A DNA stretch of 64,000 nucleotides from Ruania halotolerans (GCF_021049285.1 NZ_CP088017.1:1178001-1242000), one strand, 5' to 3'; positions 27,068-36,717 are shown, numbered from the stretch's first letter. The notes: generated by a model not told the origin, from the letters alone. Program-made: numbers and translations.

Positions 27068-28366
27068 GTGACGGTCGCGGTGCTCCTCCTCGGCGGGCCG
27101 ATGGCGATCTTCGGCGCGCTGATGGTGCAGGACAGCGTGAAGCAGAACCTGCGCGTACGGACCGAGTCCGTCACGCGCAACGTGGAGACCCGGCTGGGGT
27201 TGAACACCCCGATCGACCAGGAGTTCCTCGACCGGTGGGTCGATGCCGATTCGGGCACTCCGGCACGGGTCACCGTGGTGCTGCCGAACGGCACGGAGAT
27301 TGTTGCTGGGCCGGATGTCGGCGGTCCGGACGAGGTCTTCGAGGCCGAGAGCACGTCCGTCTCCGGCGCTCAAGTCAGGCTGGAGATCAGCGCGTCTTTG
27401 CTTTTCTGGCGCGGTGCTCAGGTGGTGATCCTGGTGATCATCGCCTCGGTGGTGGCGTTCGGCCTCGCCGCCGTGGTGGCGAGTTGGCAAGCTCGCCGGC
27501 TGGCGGCGCCGTTGATCTACCTCGCCGCGAGCGCCGAGCAGATCGGTTCGGGCCAGGTGCGCCCGCGGATCGAGGTCTCCGGGGTGGAGGAGATCGATCT
27601 GGTGGCTGCCGAGTTGGTCCGGACCAGTGATCGGATGGCGGGCCGGATCGCGGCCGAGCGGCAGTTCGCGGCCAACGTCTCCCACCAGTTGCGTACGCCG
27701 CTGACGGCGCTCTCGATGCGCCTGGAGGAGATTCAGCTGCTCAGCGAGGACGAGGAGGTCCGTAATGAGGCCCGCATCTCGCTGGAACAGGTGGAGCGGC
27801 TCGTGCACGTGGTGGACGATCTACTGAAGGCCTCTCGCAAGGCCGACGGCGGAACCACCGAGGCACTGCATCTGGACGAGGTGTTCGCCCAGCAGCGGGA
27901 AGAGTGGGCGCAGACCTATCAGCGTGCCGGGCGAAAGGTGGAGTTCGGTGACGCCTCCGACGTCTCCGTCTTCGCCACCCCGGGGGCGCTCGCTCAGGCC
28001 CTGGCCACCCTGCTGGAGAATTCCCTCAAGTACGGCGAAGGAACCACCACGGTCCGGGTGCGCCCCTCCAAGACGGGCGCCGAGACCGGTGTGGTGATCG
28101 AAGTGGCAGACGAGGGCCCCGGGGTCAGCGATGAGTTGGCGCCGCGCATCTTCGATCGGCACGTCACCTCCGGTCGAGGCACTGGCCTGGGCCTGGGGCT
28201 GGCACGTGACCTGGTGACTGCCGATGGCGGCCGGCTCGAGTTGGCGCAGCGCCGCCCCCCGGTGTTCGCGATCTTCCTGAACGCGGTGCCCAAGCGGCTG
28301 GATCCGGACGTGGTGCTGCCGCCCGGCTCCCTGGTGGTGGTGGGCCGGCGCCAGCGCCGCCGCTGA
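27068..28366 (+). CDS. sensor histidine kinase
   Basis: Membrane histidine kinase of 432 residues from GTG 27068. TM1 covers about residues 1-20, a periplasmic loop of roughly 95 residues follows, TM2 is about 117-139, then HAMP. The phospho-acceptor is H206 in NVSHQLRTPLTAL; the ATP domain has ENSLKYGEG, VADEGPGVSDEL and GRGTGLGLGLARDL. An upstream in-frame CTG at 27032 gives LRRRVLTATIAAVTVAVLLL, the usual basic start before TM1, so the true start may be this CTG just after the regulator stop. A palindrome TGACCCGGGTCA covers the stop (28364-28375). Confidence 0.9.
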   Translation: MTVAVLLLGGPMAIFGALMVQDSVKQNLRVRTESVTRNVETRLGLNTPIDQEFLDRWVDADSGTPARVTVVLPNGTEIVAGPDVGGPDEVFEAESTSVSGAQVRLEISASLLFWRGAQVVILVIIASVVAFGLAAVVASWQARRLAAPLIYLAASAEQIGSGQVRPRIEVSGVEEIDLVAAELVRTSDRMAGRIAAERQFAANVSHQLRTPLTALSMRLEEIQLLSEDEEVRNEARISLEQVERLVHVVDDLLKASRKADGGTTEALHLDEVFAQQREEWAQTYQRAGRKVEFGDASDVSVFATPGALAQALATLLENSLKYGEGTTTVRVRPSKTGAETGVVIEVADEGPGVSDELAPRIFDRHVTSGRGTGLGLGLARDLVTADGGRLELAQRRPPVFAIFLNAVPKRLDPDVVLPPGSLVVVGRRQRRR

Positions 28367-28389
28367 CCCGGGTCAGGCCCGGGCGGGGC

Positions 28390-28926
28390 TCATCGCTGCG
28401 CGCGCGTGGGCGATTGTTCGGCCGACTGAGCTGGTGGCCGCGGCACTGGCCCGGTGAACACCCAGTACCGGTAGGCGAGGTACCGGAACGCGGTCCCGAG
28501 CACCAGCCCGACCCCGTTGGCCGAGATGTTGTCCGCCAACGGGGAGGTGAATCCGAGCAGATAGTGCGAGACGGCGAGGCAACCGACGGCGATTGCCATC
28601 CCGATCACGTTCACGATCGCGAACTGGACGAGCTCCTTGCTCCGGGCCGCTGGCGTCTCGGCGCTTCGTTTGGGTGCGAACGCCCAGTAGCGGTTCCCCA
28701 GCCATGCGATCAGCACGGCCACCGTGACCGAGATGACCTTCGCCGTCAGTGGCTTGTGACCAAGGATCTCACCCGGGCCGAATCGCAGCAGGTTCATCAG
28801 GCCGGTATCGACGATGAAGGCGACGAGTCCGACGGTGCCGAATCGGGTCAGCTCACCGAACCACGTGAACAGCCGCGCCGACAGGCGCGGGGCGCTGCCG
28901 GGAGCGCGTTCAGTGGACTCGGTCAC
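28390..28926 (-). CDS. GtrA family membrane protein
   Basis: A 178-residue protein with four membrane helices, typical of GtrA proteins that help translocate lipid-linked sugars across the membrane. Segments: LTRFGTVGLVAFIVDTGLMN, AKVISVTVAVLIAWLGNRYW, FAIVNVIGMAIAVGCLAVSH and ANGVGLVLGTAFRYLAYRYW. GTG 28926 is chosen over the upstream ATG because TATCCT ends 6 nt before it, predicting a leaderless message. It diverges from purK and may serve the surface polymer locus further right. Confidence 0.88.
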   Translation of the reverse strand: MTESTERAPGSAPRLSARLFTWFGELTRFGTVGLVAFIVDTGLMNLLRFGPGEILGHKPLTAKVISVTVAVLIAWLGNRYWAFAPKRSAETPAARSKELVQFAIVNVIGMAIAVGCLAVSHYLLGFTSPLADNISANGVGLVLGTAFRYLAYRYWVFTGPVPRPPAQSAEQSPTRAQR

Positions 28927-28932
28927 CTCGTC

Positions 28933-28952
28933 AGGATAACCGTCGGTAGGGT
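28933..28952. promoter_or_regulatory. divergent leaderless promoters of gtrA-like gene and purK
   Basis: Minus strand TATCCT (28938-28933) ends 6 nt before GTG 28926. Plus strand TAGGGT (28947-28952) ends 8 nt before the purK ATG 28961. Both fit TAnnnT, and the -10 boxes are only 8 nt apart, so the two polymerases would compete. Confidence 0.5.
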
Positions 28953-28960
28953 GAGCCCTC

Positions 28961-30103
28961 ATGGGACCAGTAGTAGCTGTGGTTGGCGGCGGGCAACTCG
29001 CTCGCATGATGGCTGAACCCGCCGGCGCGCTGCAGATCCGGCTTCAGGCGCTCGTCGAGGCTGCCGACGGGGCCACCGCGCAGGTGGTTCCCGATTCCCG
29101 CGTGGGTGCTGCGGCCGATGCTGACGCGGTGGCCGGTATCGCTCGCGGGGCGGATGTGCTCACCTTCGAACACGAACACGTCCCCGCCGAGGTTCTTGCT
29201 GCACTCGTGGCCGACGGCGTGAACGTGCAGCCGGGAGCGCAGGCGCTGCGGCACGCGCAGGACAAGATCGTGATGCGCCGCCGGATGACCGAATTGGGCG
29301 TTCCGTGCCCGCGATGGGCTTCGGCCACCTCGGTTGCGGACATCGAGGCCTTCGGCGCAGAGGTGGGTTGGCCCATCGTGGCTAAGACACCTGTCGGCGG
29401 GTATGACGGGAAGGGTGTGCAGGTGCTGACCGGCTCGGATGACGAATCCGTTGCCGCCGTGCTGCCCTGGTTCGAGCACCCGCGTGGCGAGGTGCTGCTC
29501 GAGGAGCGGGTCGGTTTCCGGCGCGAGCTCGCCGTTCTGGTGGGCCGGCGTCCGTCCGGTGAGATGCGGTCCTGGCCCGTCGTGGAGACGGTGCAGAGCC
29601 AGGGGGTATGCGCCGAAGTCGTCGCGCCGGCCCCGGATCTTCCTGAGCATCTGGCCGAGGACGCCGTGGACGTGGCCCACGCGATCGCCGAGGGACTCGA
29701 CGTCACGGGGGTGATGGCGGTGGAGATGTTCGAGGCCGCCGACGGGGTGATCCTGGTCAATGAACTCGCGATGCGCCCGCACAACAGCGGCCACTTCACC
29801 ATCGAAGGCTCGGTGACGAGCCAGTTCGAGCAGCACCTGCGGGCCGTACTTGACCTCCCGCTGGGCGCGACGGACCTGACTGCACCGGTCGCGGTCATGG
29901 TCAATGTGCTCGGGTCCGAACTGGAGGACCCCACACAGGCCTACACCGCCCTGATGGCGGCCTATCCCGAGGCCAAGGTGCACCTGTACGGGAAGTCGGT
30001 GCGCCCGGGACGCAAGCTCGGTCACGTGACGGTGACCGGAACGGATCTGCCCACGGTGCGCCGTCGGGCTCAAGAGGCAGCAGCGCTGCTGGGAGGTCGG
30101 TGA
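28961..30103 (+). CDS. purK: N5-carboxyaminoimidazole ribonucleotide synthase
   Basis: ATP-grasp enzyme of 380 residues that makes N5-CAIR from AIR and bicarbonate in purine synthesis. It starts [20 protein letters not shown], has [15 protein letters not shown], the ATP-grasp segment [20 protein letters not shown] and the catalytic [18 protein letters not shown]. Overlaps purE as GTGA, so both enzymes are made together, which suits the unstable intermediate. Confidence 0.96.
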   Translation: MGPVVAVVGGGQLARMMAEPAGALQIRLQALVEAADGATAQVVPDSRVGAAADADAVAGIARGADVLTFEHEHVPAEVLAALVADGVNVQPGAQALRHAQDKIVMRRRMTELGVPCPRWASATSVADIEAFGAEVGWPIVAKTPVGGYDGKGVQVLTGSDDESVAAVLPWFEHPRGEVLLEERVGFRRELAVLVGRRPSGEMRSWPVVETVQSQGVCAEVVAPAPDLPEHLAEDAVDVAHAIAEGLDVTGVMAVEMFEAADGVILVNELAMRPHNSGHFTIEGSVTSQFEQHLRAVLDLPLGATDLTAPVAVMVNVLGSELEDPTQAYTALMAAYPEAKVHLYGKSVRPGRKLGHVTVTGTDLPTVRRRAQEAAALLGGR

Positions 30104-30633
30104 CGATGGGTGCTCGCGTCGGCGTGGTGATGGGATCGGATTCGGATTGGCCGGTGATGGAGGCGGCCGTGGCGGCACTCGAGGAATTTGAGATCGAGTG
30201 CGAGGTGGATGTCGTCTCCGCGCACCGGATGCCGCAGGAGATGATCCGCTACGGCGAACAGGCCAGCGGCCGCGGGCTGGGCGTGCTGATCGCCGGAGCT
30301 GGGGGAGCGGCGCACCTGCCCGGGATGCTCGCCGCGGTGACCCCACTGCCGGTGATCGGTGTGCCCGTGCCACTGCAGCACCTGGACGGGATGGACTCCC
30401 TGCTCTCCATCGTGCAGATGCCCGCCGGAGTTCCGGTGGCCACGGTCTCCGTAGGTGGAGCGCGCAACGCGGGCCTACTCGCCGCACGGATCCTCGGCGC
30501 CGGTTCAGACGCCGACGCTGCCCGGTTGCGGGAGCGGATGGGCGAGTTCCAGGAGGCCCTGCGGGCCACGGCCGAGGAGAAGGGTGCCCGGTTGCGGGCG
30601 AAGCGCGGCCACCGCACCGGCTTCGGGAACTGA
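30100..30633 (+). CDS. purE: N5-carboxyaminoimidazole ribonucleotide mutase
   Basis: Converts N5-CAIR to CAIR. The class I PurE signature is complete: [25 protein letters not shown] and [20 protein letters not shown]. It has 177 residues with a basic C terminus. GTG 30100 overlaps the purK stop; ATG 30106 is an alternative. It ends 10 nt from the convergent lipoprotein gene. Confidence 0.96.
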   Translation: MTMGARVGVVMGSDSDWPVMEAAVAALEEFEIECEVDVVSAHRMPQEMIRYGEQASGRGLGVLIAGAGGAAHLPGMLAAVTPLPVIGVPVPLQHLDGMDSLLSIVQMPAGVPVATVSVGGARNAGLLAARILGAGSDADAARLRERMGEFQEALRATAEEKGARLRAKRGHRTGFGN

Positions 30634-30643
30634 ACCTGCGCCG

Positions 30644-31066
30644 TCAGGCGGGGCGCACCACGTAGACCACCCGGGTGCCGGACGCGATCAGGGTGACATG
30701 AACGCCGTCACCGGAGTACTCCGCGAGGCGACCGCTCTCCGAGGAGACCGCGTGCCGCTCCTCCAGGCCCGCCTCCTCGAGGAGGTCGGCGGCGGCCGAT
30801 CCGGCGTCATCGGCAGTCACCAGCAGCACGTACTCGGTGCCCTCATCGGTGGAGCGCGAAGCGCCGCGCACCTCCCCGTCCACCCGTGGCACCGCATCAC
30901 CCGGGTAGCCCTCCGGCACACCCTCGGTGAGGTTGAGACCCTCCACGGCCTCCTCGATCGCGTGTTCCACCACATCCTCGGCCTGATCCTGCAGGAGTGA
31001 GCATCCGCTCAGCCCGAGCAGGCCGACCACGGACAGCGTCAGGAGAGCTCGCCACGAGTTGCGCAT
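30644..31066 (-). CDS. putative lipoprotein
   Basis: No family recognised. From ATG 31066 the 140-residue protein begins RNSWRALLTLSVVGLLGL and then SGCSLLQ, a signal peptide with a lipobox (LSGC), so it should be anchored to the outer face of the membrane. The mature part is acidic with an early amphipathic helix (DQAEDVVEHAIEEAVEGL) and a beta-rich tail. The longer open frame upstream adds residues before the signal and is not used. Confidence 0.75.
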   Translation of the reverse strand: MRNSWRALLTLSVVGLLGLSGCSLLQDQAEDVVEHAIEEAVEGLNLTEGVPEGYPGDAVPRVDGEVRGASRSTDEGTEYVLLVTADDAGSAAADLLEEAGLEERHAVSSESGRLAEYSGDGVHVTLIASGTRVVYVVRPA

Positions 31067-31140
31067 CCGACCAGAATACGCGCGCCGCAGCGAGCCGAAG
31101 GTGCATGGCACTCACTCCGAGCGTTATCGTTCTGTGACAT

Positions 31141-32253
31141 ATGGCCGAGATGACCCGATCCCTTTCCTCGGACCGCGCCGCCCCGGCCCGCGGTCGCCTG
31201 CGGCTGCTCGATGGCCTGAGGTTCTCGGCCGCGATCGCCGTGCTCGGCTACCACTACGCCGCATTCGACAAGGTCGAAGGCCCCGTCTGGGGGCAACCCG
31301 TGGAGGACGCCACCGCACGCGCTGGCGTCTGGTTCGGCTACGGTGCGCTCGCGCCCTACCTGTTCTTCGTGATCTCCGGATTCGTGATCCTGATGACGGC
31401 GGAGGGCCGGGGATGGCGTTACTTCATCGCCTCCCGGGTGGCTCGCCTCTACCCGGCCTACTGGGCCGCTGTGCTGGCCACCAGTGCGCTGCTGCTGCTG
31501 ATGTGGAACCCGGGGCGGGCACCGGGGCTGGGGCAGATCGCCATGAACCTCACGATGGTCCAGGCCGCCTTCGAGGTACCACACGTGGATGGCGTGTATT
31601 GGACGTTGTGGGTGGAGCTGAAGTTCTACCTGCTGATGGGGATCTTCGTGGTCGTCGGACTGACGGCCCGGCGCGTGGTGTGGTTCGCCGGACTGTGGCC
31701 GCTGGCGGGTTGGGCACTCGCGGAATCGGGGCTCCCGTGGCTGTGGGACTGGCTGATCTACCGGCACGCTCCGTTCTTCGCCGGCGGGATGCTCCTGTAC
31801 CTGCTCTACTCGCGCGGGCATACGCCGGTGCGCTGGCTCCTGCTGATCGGCAACGCGGCGCTCGCGGTGTGGCACACCGTGCCCGGTCTCAGCGATCAGG
31901 TGGCGCAGAACACTCCGTATGCCCTCGAACCGCGCCTTCTTGGTGCCTTGGTGGTGGGGTGTTTCGTGGCGGTGGCGCTGATCGCACTCACCCGATGGTC
32001 CCGGGTGGAGTGGCGGTGGCTCACCACGGCGGGTGTGCTCACGTATCCGGTGTACCTGTTGCACCAGTACTGGGGCTGGTGGGTGATCGCCGGGCTGCGT
32101 GACCATGTGGGTCCGGTGGTGTCGGTGACTGCCGCAACTGCCGTCTCCTTGACGCTGGCCTGGCTCGTGCACCGGTGTGTGGAGCGGCCCATCGGGCCGC
32201 GAATGAAACGTGCCGTGCTCCGAGCGCTAGGGGGAGAGGCGCCGGGCCGATAG
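31141..32253 (+). CDS. acyltransferase family 3 membrane protein
   Basis: A 370-residue protein with about ten membrane helices. The family start RLRLLDGLRFSAAIAVLGYH contains the conserved His, followed by FFVISGFVILMTAEG and SRVARLYPAYW. Such proteins O-acylate sugars of surface polymers or lipids, using a cytoplasmic acyl donor. The C-terminal RCVERPIGPRM is also typical. ATG 31141 or ATG 31150 can be the start. It lies a few kb before the surface polymer locus and could modify that polymer; this is inference. Confidence 0.88.
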   Translation: MAEMTRSLSSDRAAPARGRLRLLDGLRFSAAIAVLGYHYAAFDKVEGPVWGQPVEDATARAGVWFGYGALAPYLFFVISGFVILMTAEGRGWRYFIASRVARLYPAYWAAVLATSALLLLMWNPGRAPGLGQIAMNLTMVQAAFEVPHVDGVYWTLWVELKFYLLMGIFVVVGLTARRVVWFAGLWPLAGWALAESGLPWLWDWLIYRHAPFFAGGMLLYLLYSRGHTPVRWLLLIGNAALAVWHTVPGLSDQVAQNTPYALEPRLLGALVVGCFVAVALIALTRWSRVEWRWLTTAGVLTYPVYLLHQYWGWWVIAGLRDHVGPVVSVTAATAVSLTLAWLVHRCVERPIGPRMKRAVLRALGGEAPGR

Positions 32254-32290
32254 GGTGCCGCTGGCGGTATCTCGACGAAGGAGCGTGCAG

Positions 32291-33304
32291 ATGAGTCAGT
32301 GGTTCTTCACCTACAACGGCGAGCGCAGTGGTCCGTTCGAGGATGAGCAGGCCCGTGCACAGGCGGCCCGCGATCCGAACGGGCACTGTTGGAAGGAAGG
32401 ATTCGCGGAGTGGCTGCCGATCCACGCAGTGCCCGAGTTCGCTTCCTCGGCGGGTTCACCTCCGCCCCCGCCCCCACCACCGGCGGCGAGCCGCGGAACT
32501 GACGAGATCGACTTCCGCATCATCGGCGAGGACATGCAGTTCGTGGAGATCGAGCTCGATCCGGGCGAGACGGCGATCGCTGAGGCCGGTGCGCTGATGG
32601 TCAAGGATGCCTCGGTTCGGATGGACACGGTCTTCGGAGACGGGTCTCCCGCCCAGGGTGCCGGCGGTGGCGGCTTCATGGACACGCTGATGTCGGCCGG
32701 CAAGCGCGTGATCACCGGCGAGTCGCTGTTCACCACGATGTTCACCCACGAGGGCACGGGCAAGGCGCACGTCTCCTTCGCCGCCCCGTTCCCGGGCTCG
32801 GTGCTGCCCATCAAGCTCTCCGACCACGGGGGCCAGCTCATCTGTCAGAAAGACAGCTTCCTGGCCGGCGCCCGTGGCGTCTCCATCGGGATCCATTTCC
32901 AGCGCAAGATCCTCACCGGCCTGTTCGGCGGTGAGGGCTTCATCATGCAGAAGCTTGAGGGTGACGGCTGGGTCTTCGTGCACGCGGGCGGCACGGTGGT
33001 CGAGCGCGAACTGGCTCCGGGCGAGCGCATCGACGTCGACACCGGCTGCGTGATGGCCTACCACGCAGGCGTGGACATGGACGTGCGCGCCGTCGGTGGT
33101 GTGAAGAGCATGGTCTTCGGCGGTGAGGGTGTGTTCCTGGCGACCCTGACCGGACCCGGAAAGGTCTGGTTGCAGTCGTTGCCGTTCTCCCGGATGGCCG
33201 GTCGCATGCTGGCAGCAGCGCCGCAGACCGGTGGGCGTGACCGCGGTGAAGGGTCGGTGCTCGGCGGCTTCGGGAACCTGCTCGGCGGTGACAACCGGTT
33301 CTGA
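32291..33304 (+). CDS. GYF_2 domain fused to TIGR00266/AIM24 family protein
   Basis: A 337-residue cytoplasmic protein. Residues 1-50 (MSQWFFTYNGERSGPFEDEQ onward, with WKEGFAEWLPIHAV) form a GYF_2-type peptide-binding domain. After a Pro-rich linker comes the AIM24/TIGR00266 beta-prism domain, beginning IDFRIIGEDMQFVEIELDPG, with FEGG-like glycine turns and GGFGNLLGG at the end. Function of the bacterial family is not established. ATG 32291 has GAAGGA 8 nt upstream; the longer frame is not used. Confidence 0.85.
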   Translation: MSQWFFTYNGERSGPFEDEQARAQAARDPNGHCWKEGFAEWLPIHAVPEFASSAGSPPPPPPPPAASRGTDEIDFRIIGEDMQFVEIELDPGETAIAEAGALMVKDASVRMDTVFGDGSPAQGAGGGGFMDTLMSAGKRVITGESLFTTMFTHEGTGKAHVSFAAPFPGSVLPIKLSDHGGQLICQKDSFLAGARGVSIGIHFQRKILTGLFGGEGFIMQKLEGDGWVFVHAGGTVVERELAPGERIDVDTGCVMAYHAGVDMDVRAVGGVKSMVFGGEGVFLATLTGPGKVWLQSLPFSRMAGRMLAAAPQTGGRDRGEGSVLGGFGNLLGGDNRF

Positions 33305-33324
33305 GGCGGGTGGCCGGCTGGGCC

Positions 33325-33744
33325 TCAGCGCAGGCTCAGCCGGTGCCCCTCGATCAGCGGGCAGGTGTCCATCACCACGTCGAGTCCGGCCGCACGGGCG
33401 CGTTCGGCGGCGGCCTCGTCGATGACGTCCAGTTGGAGCCACACCGCCTTCGCGCCGGCCGCGATCGCCTCGTCCACCACGCCGCCGGCCAGATCGGAGT
33501 TGACGAAGATGTCGACCACGTCGATCTCACCGGGCACCTCGGCAAGGCTCGCGTACCCCGTCGCACCGTGTGCCTCTTCTGCTCGCGGGTGCACCGGCAC
33601 GATCTCGTGGCCCAGGCTCTGCACGTAGCCGGACACCTCATAGGCGGTCCGCTTCCGGTTCGCGGAGAGCCCGACGACGGCCCATCGGCCAGGCGTGGTC
33701 ATCAGCCGGTGGATGACGGTCCGGTCGTTCGTGTGCGTGCTCAT
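33325..33744 (-). CDS. CoA-binding domain protein
   Basis: A 139-residue single Rossmann-like domain of the CoA-binding (YccU-type) family. GRWAVVGLSANRKRTAYEVS starts the nucleotide loop, then EIVPVHPRAEEAHGATGYAS, DVVDIFVNSDLAGGVVDEAI and a C-terminal DTCPLIEGHRL. Family members bind CoA, but enzymatic function is not known. ATG 33744 gives the canonical N terminus; the open frame upstream is longer. Confidence 0.88.
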   Translation of the reverse strand: MSTHTNDRTVIHRLMTTPGRWAVVGLSANRKRTAYEVSGYVQSLGHEIVPVHPRAEEAHGATGYASLAEVPGEIDVVDIFVNSDLAGGVVDEAIAAGAKAVWLQLDVIDEAAAERARAAGLDVVMDTCPLIEGHRLSLR

Positions 33745-33858
33745 GAAGACCAGGGAACCACACCCGCGCTGGGATCGGTCGTCAAATGGCCTGCTGTCGT
33801 TCACTCCACTGGCTGGGTGAACTGTCGCCCGTGGCGAGCGGTTCCGGGAGTGGGCAGC

Positions 33859-35286
33859 TCAGTACTGCTGCAGGTCGGCCTCGGTGACGGTGCCATCGGC
33901 CACTGCCTCGAAGAACGCGGGAGCGAGGTCGGGGTCGAGCAGCACAGTGGATCCGACCCCGCCGGGCCGGTAGTCCAGGTCGGCCACCGGGGGAGTGCCT
34001 CGAACGCCGTCGGATCCGGTGGCATTGCGGAACGCGAGCGCCATCTGGCCGAGGTCGATGATGCCGGTGCCCTCGGAGACGTCCAGCGCTCCCAGACCGG
34101 CGCTGGCCAGCCGTACCTGCTCACCCGGGCGGAACACCAGGCTCGGGTCGGCCACCGTCGAGGTGACGGCCTGGATCACCTGCTGCTGGCGCTGGGTGCG
34201 GCCGATGTCACCGAGGGGGTCGGCCTTGCGCATCCGGGCAAACGCTAGGGCGGTCTCCCCGTCGGCAGGGTGGCAGCCGGCCTCCCACACCAGATCGGAG
34301 TCGGCATCGTCCACGTCATAGTCCAGGCACAGTTCCACGCCACCGACCGCGTCGACGATGTCGGCCACGCCGCCCATCCCGATCTCGACGTAGTGGTCCA
34401 CCTCGATACCGGTCAGCGACTGCACGGAGTCCACCAGCAACTCCGGCCCGCCGTAGGCGTAGGCCGAGTTCAGTTTGTTCGGGCCGTACTCGGGGATCTC
34501 CACGTAGGTATCGCGTGGAATGGAGATCAACGACGGCGTCCCGCTGGGGGGCGAGGTGAGCAGCATGATCGTGTCGGTGCGTTGCCCCTCGGTGGTGTCG
34601 CCGTCCAGTCCGGAATCGGCCCGGGAGTCCGAGCCAGCGAGCAGGTACGTGGTGCCATCGGTGCTCAGGTCGTCGTTCGTGGCGGCCACGTGGTTGATCT
34701 GCCCGTTCGCCCAGATCAGCAGACCCACGGGCCAGGCCAGTACCAGGACGAGCAGCAGCACCAGCACCGTGACTATCCGCCGGCGCCGGACGCGTCGCCG
34801 TCGTGCTGCCCCGCCGGGCCCGGCGGGCGGTCGTGGTCCGGAGCCCCCGCTGCCACCAGGTGGCGGGTTCGGGGGGCGTGACTGCGGCCGGTTCGGAGGG
34901 CGTGCCGGGGGTGCTGGGGGGCGGCGAGCATCGTCGCCGGACGCGGCACTCGAGGCGGGCATCGTGCGGGTGGCATCGACCGGCCCGTTGCCCGGTTCCC
35001 TGCGCCCAGCACCCCCGCCAGGGGCGAAGCTGGGCGGCCGGGCCTCGCGCGAGGCTCTCGGAGTGGCGGGTCGCCGGGTCGGCGGCGTCGCTCGCGGCGC
35101 CCGCGCGGGAGAGGTCTCACCCGATGACCGGCCGCTTTCGCCGCTGACCGGCTGCGCGGGTCCACCTTCGCGAGCGCGGCTGCCACCTGTGCTGCCCGTG
35201 CCGCCGGGGCGAGGCCGCCGACCGGGCGCCCGGCGCGGTTTGTCCGCGAACGGGTCGCCGGAGTCGAAGCGGTCCTCATCAGTCAT
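33859..35286 (-). CDS. LytR-CpsA-Psr family protein (LCP1)
   Basis: LCP phosphotransferase that attaches a lipid-linked glycopolymer to peptidoglycan or another wall polymer. Of 475 residues, about 165 form a Pro/Arg/Gly-rich cytoplasmic tail, then one membrane helix (ending PVGLLIWANGQINH), then the extracytoplasmic catalytic domain with LLAGSDSRADSG, RTDTIMLLTSPP and ISIPRDTYVEIPEYG whose Asp/Arg residues bind polyprenyl phosphate. The long basic tail is unusual and could be a regulatory site, for example for phosphorylation. It lies at the left edge of the surface polymer locus, beside a second LCP gene. Confidence 0.92.
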   Translation of the reverse strand: MTDEDRFDSGDPFADKPRRAPGRRPRPGGTGSTGGSRAREGGPAQPVSGESGRSSGETSPARAPRATPPTRRPATPRASREARPPSFAPGGGAGRREPGNGPVDATRTMPASSAASGDDARRPPAPPARPPNRPQSRPPNPPPGGSGGSGPRPPAGPGGAARRRRVRRRRIVTVLVLLLVLVLAWPVGLLIWANGQINHVAATNDDLSTDGTTYLLAGSDSRADSGLDGDTTEGQRTDTIMLLTSPPSGTPSLISIPRDTYVEIPEYGPNKLNSAYAYGGPELLVDSVQSLTGIEVDHYVEIGMGGVADIVDAVGGVELCLDYDVDDADSDLVWEAGCHPADGETALAFARMRKADPLGDIGRTQRQQQVIQAVTSTVADPSLVFRPGEQVRLASAGLGALDVSEGTGIIDLGQMALAFRNATGSDGVRGTPPVADLDYRPGGVGSTVLLDPDLAPAFFEAVADGTVTEADLQQY

Positions 35287-35390
35287 GGGTGGGTCTCAGC
35301 TCCTTGGTTGGTCGCCGCCGACGGCCCGGCAGCACGAGAGTAGCCCGACCGTATGCGGCTGCAGCCGCAGGCGCGCGGACCGCAGGCCGT

Positions 35391-36578
35391 TCAGCCCTGG
35401 GTGCCGGACGCGTCCGAGGAACCGTCCACTTCGGTGCTGTCGTCGGTGGTCGCTTCCTCGTCGGTGGCGTCCTCGTCCGGGGGCAACACCATCGGCTCGT
35501 CCTCGCGGATGGAGGCCCAGAGCTCGTCGGTGAGGTAGTTCGGGCGCACCCGGTTGCCGGCCCAGTCGAAGGGAATCGTCGCGAAGTTCACTTCGTCCAC
35601 ATCGGTGCCGCGCAGCGAGTACGCCAGGCCTGCCATGGTGGTGAGATTACCGATCCGGTCGCTCGTGGTGAGGGAGGAGGTGGCTGCCTGCAGGAACTGG
35701 TAGAGCTCGGTGGAGTTGGTCAGGATGTTGCGGTCCAGCACTTGCTCCACCATGTTCGTGAGCAGCTCCTGCTGACGGTCGATTCGGCCGATGTCGGAGC
35801 CGTCACCCAGGCCGACGCCCTTACGAGCGCGGGCCACAGCGAGGGCGGTCTCACCGTCGAGGGTGTGGCAGCCGGCCGTGATATCGAGCTTGGCGTCCTC
35901 GGAGTACATGTCCTCCTCGAAGCACATGTCCACACCCCCGATGGCGTCCACCATGTCCTTGAACCCAGCCATATCGACCACCACGAAGTCGTCGATGTAG
36001 ATGTCGGTCATGGCCTCGACTGTGCGGACGGTGCAACCGGCGGCGTAGCCGACATCGCCGGTGCTCCCGCCCAGGGCGAATGCGCCGTTGAACATGGCGT
36101 CGTACTGCTCGTAGGTGGAGGAGCCGTCCGGCAGCGAGCAACTCGGAATCGTCACGAGCAGGTCGCGGGGAATCGAAACGACGTCCACGCGGGAGCGATC
36201 GGCGGCCACATGCAGGAGCAGGGTGGTGTCCGAACGCATGCCCTCCACTGAGTTCGCGCCGCCACCGAGGTCGGCGTTCTCCTCACCGTCCCGGGAATCG
36301 GTGCCCATCACGAGCACGTTGTACGCCTCACCCTCGAGGGCGTCGTCGGGATTGTCGGGTTCGGAGGAGCCGTTGGTGGGCCGATCGGTGCCGAGGATGT
36401 CGTCCAAGTTGTGCCGATCCACGCCGCCCTGCAGTGATTGGTAGGCGAAGGCGGCACCGGTCCCGGCAAAGGTCACCAGGAACAGCACGACCGCCATGAC
36501 GGTGGGGAGCGCGCGGCGGCCGGGAGCCCGGCGGCTGTGCCGTGGCCCTTGAGCGGCACGGGAGGGTGTGGTGGACAT
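35391..36578 (-). CDS. LytR-CpsA-Psr family protein (LCP2)
   Basis: Second LCP ligase, 395 residues: short basic cytoplasmic start, membrane helix about 26-48, catalytic domain with VLVMGTDSRDGEEN, RSDTTLLLHVAADRSR and VSIPRDLLVTIPSC, and a very acidic Thr/Asp/Glu-rich tail of about 40 residues. Two Cys pairs (IPSC, AAGC, MCFE, TAGC) may form disulfides outside the cell. It lacks the long tail of LCP1, so the two probably differ in control or in polymer. LCP1 follows 104 nt downstream on the same strand. Confidence 0.92.
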   Translation of the reverse strand: MSTTPSRAAQGPRHSRRAPGRRALPTVMAVVLFLVTFAGTGAAFAYQSLQGGVDRHNLDDILGTDRPTNGSSEPDNPDDALEGEAYNVLVMGTDSRDGEENADLGGGANSVEGMRSDTTLLLHVAADRSRVDVVSIPRDLLVTIPSCSLPDGSSTYEQYDAMFNGAFALGGSTGDVGYAAGCTVRTVEAMTDIYIDDFVVVDMAGFKDMVDAIGGVDMCFEEDMYSEDAKLDITAGCHTLDGETALAVARARKGVGLGDGSDIGRIDRQQELLTNMVEQVLDRNILTNSTELYQFLQAATSSLTTSDRIGNLTTMAGLAYSLRGTDVDEVNFATIPFDWAGNRVRPNYLTDELWASIREDEPMVLPPDEDATDEEATTDDSTEVDGSSDASGTQG

Positions 36579-36717
36579 CCCCTAGATCGTAAGCAATGGC
36601 GCGCTGATCTGGGCGAATAGGAGGCGTGCGATGTGCGGAGGTTGTGTGCAGGAGAGTGATCTGGATCACCGATAGGGCCGATGAGAGAGCATCGGACCTG
36701 AACTGGTGAGCCGCTCC

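Noticed and set aside
28931-30487. 518-codon minus-strand open frame opposite purK/purE
   Set aside because: Shadow of two well-conserved enzymes; no motif in its own translation.
31039-32172. 377-codon minus-strand open frame opposite the acyltransferase
   Set aside because: His/Gln/Arg-rich shadow translation; the plus strand encodes a clear acyltransferase-3 protein.
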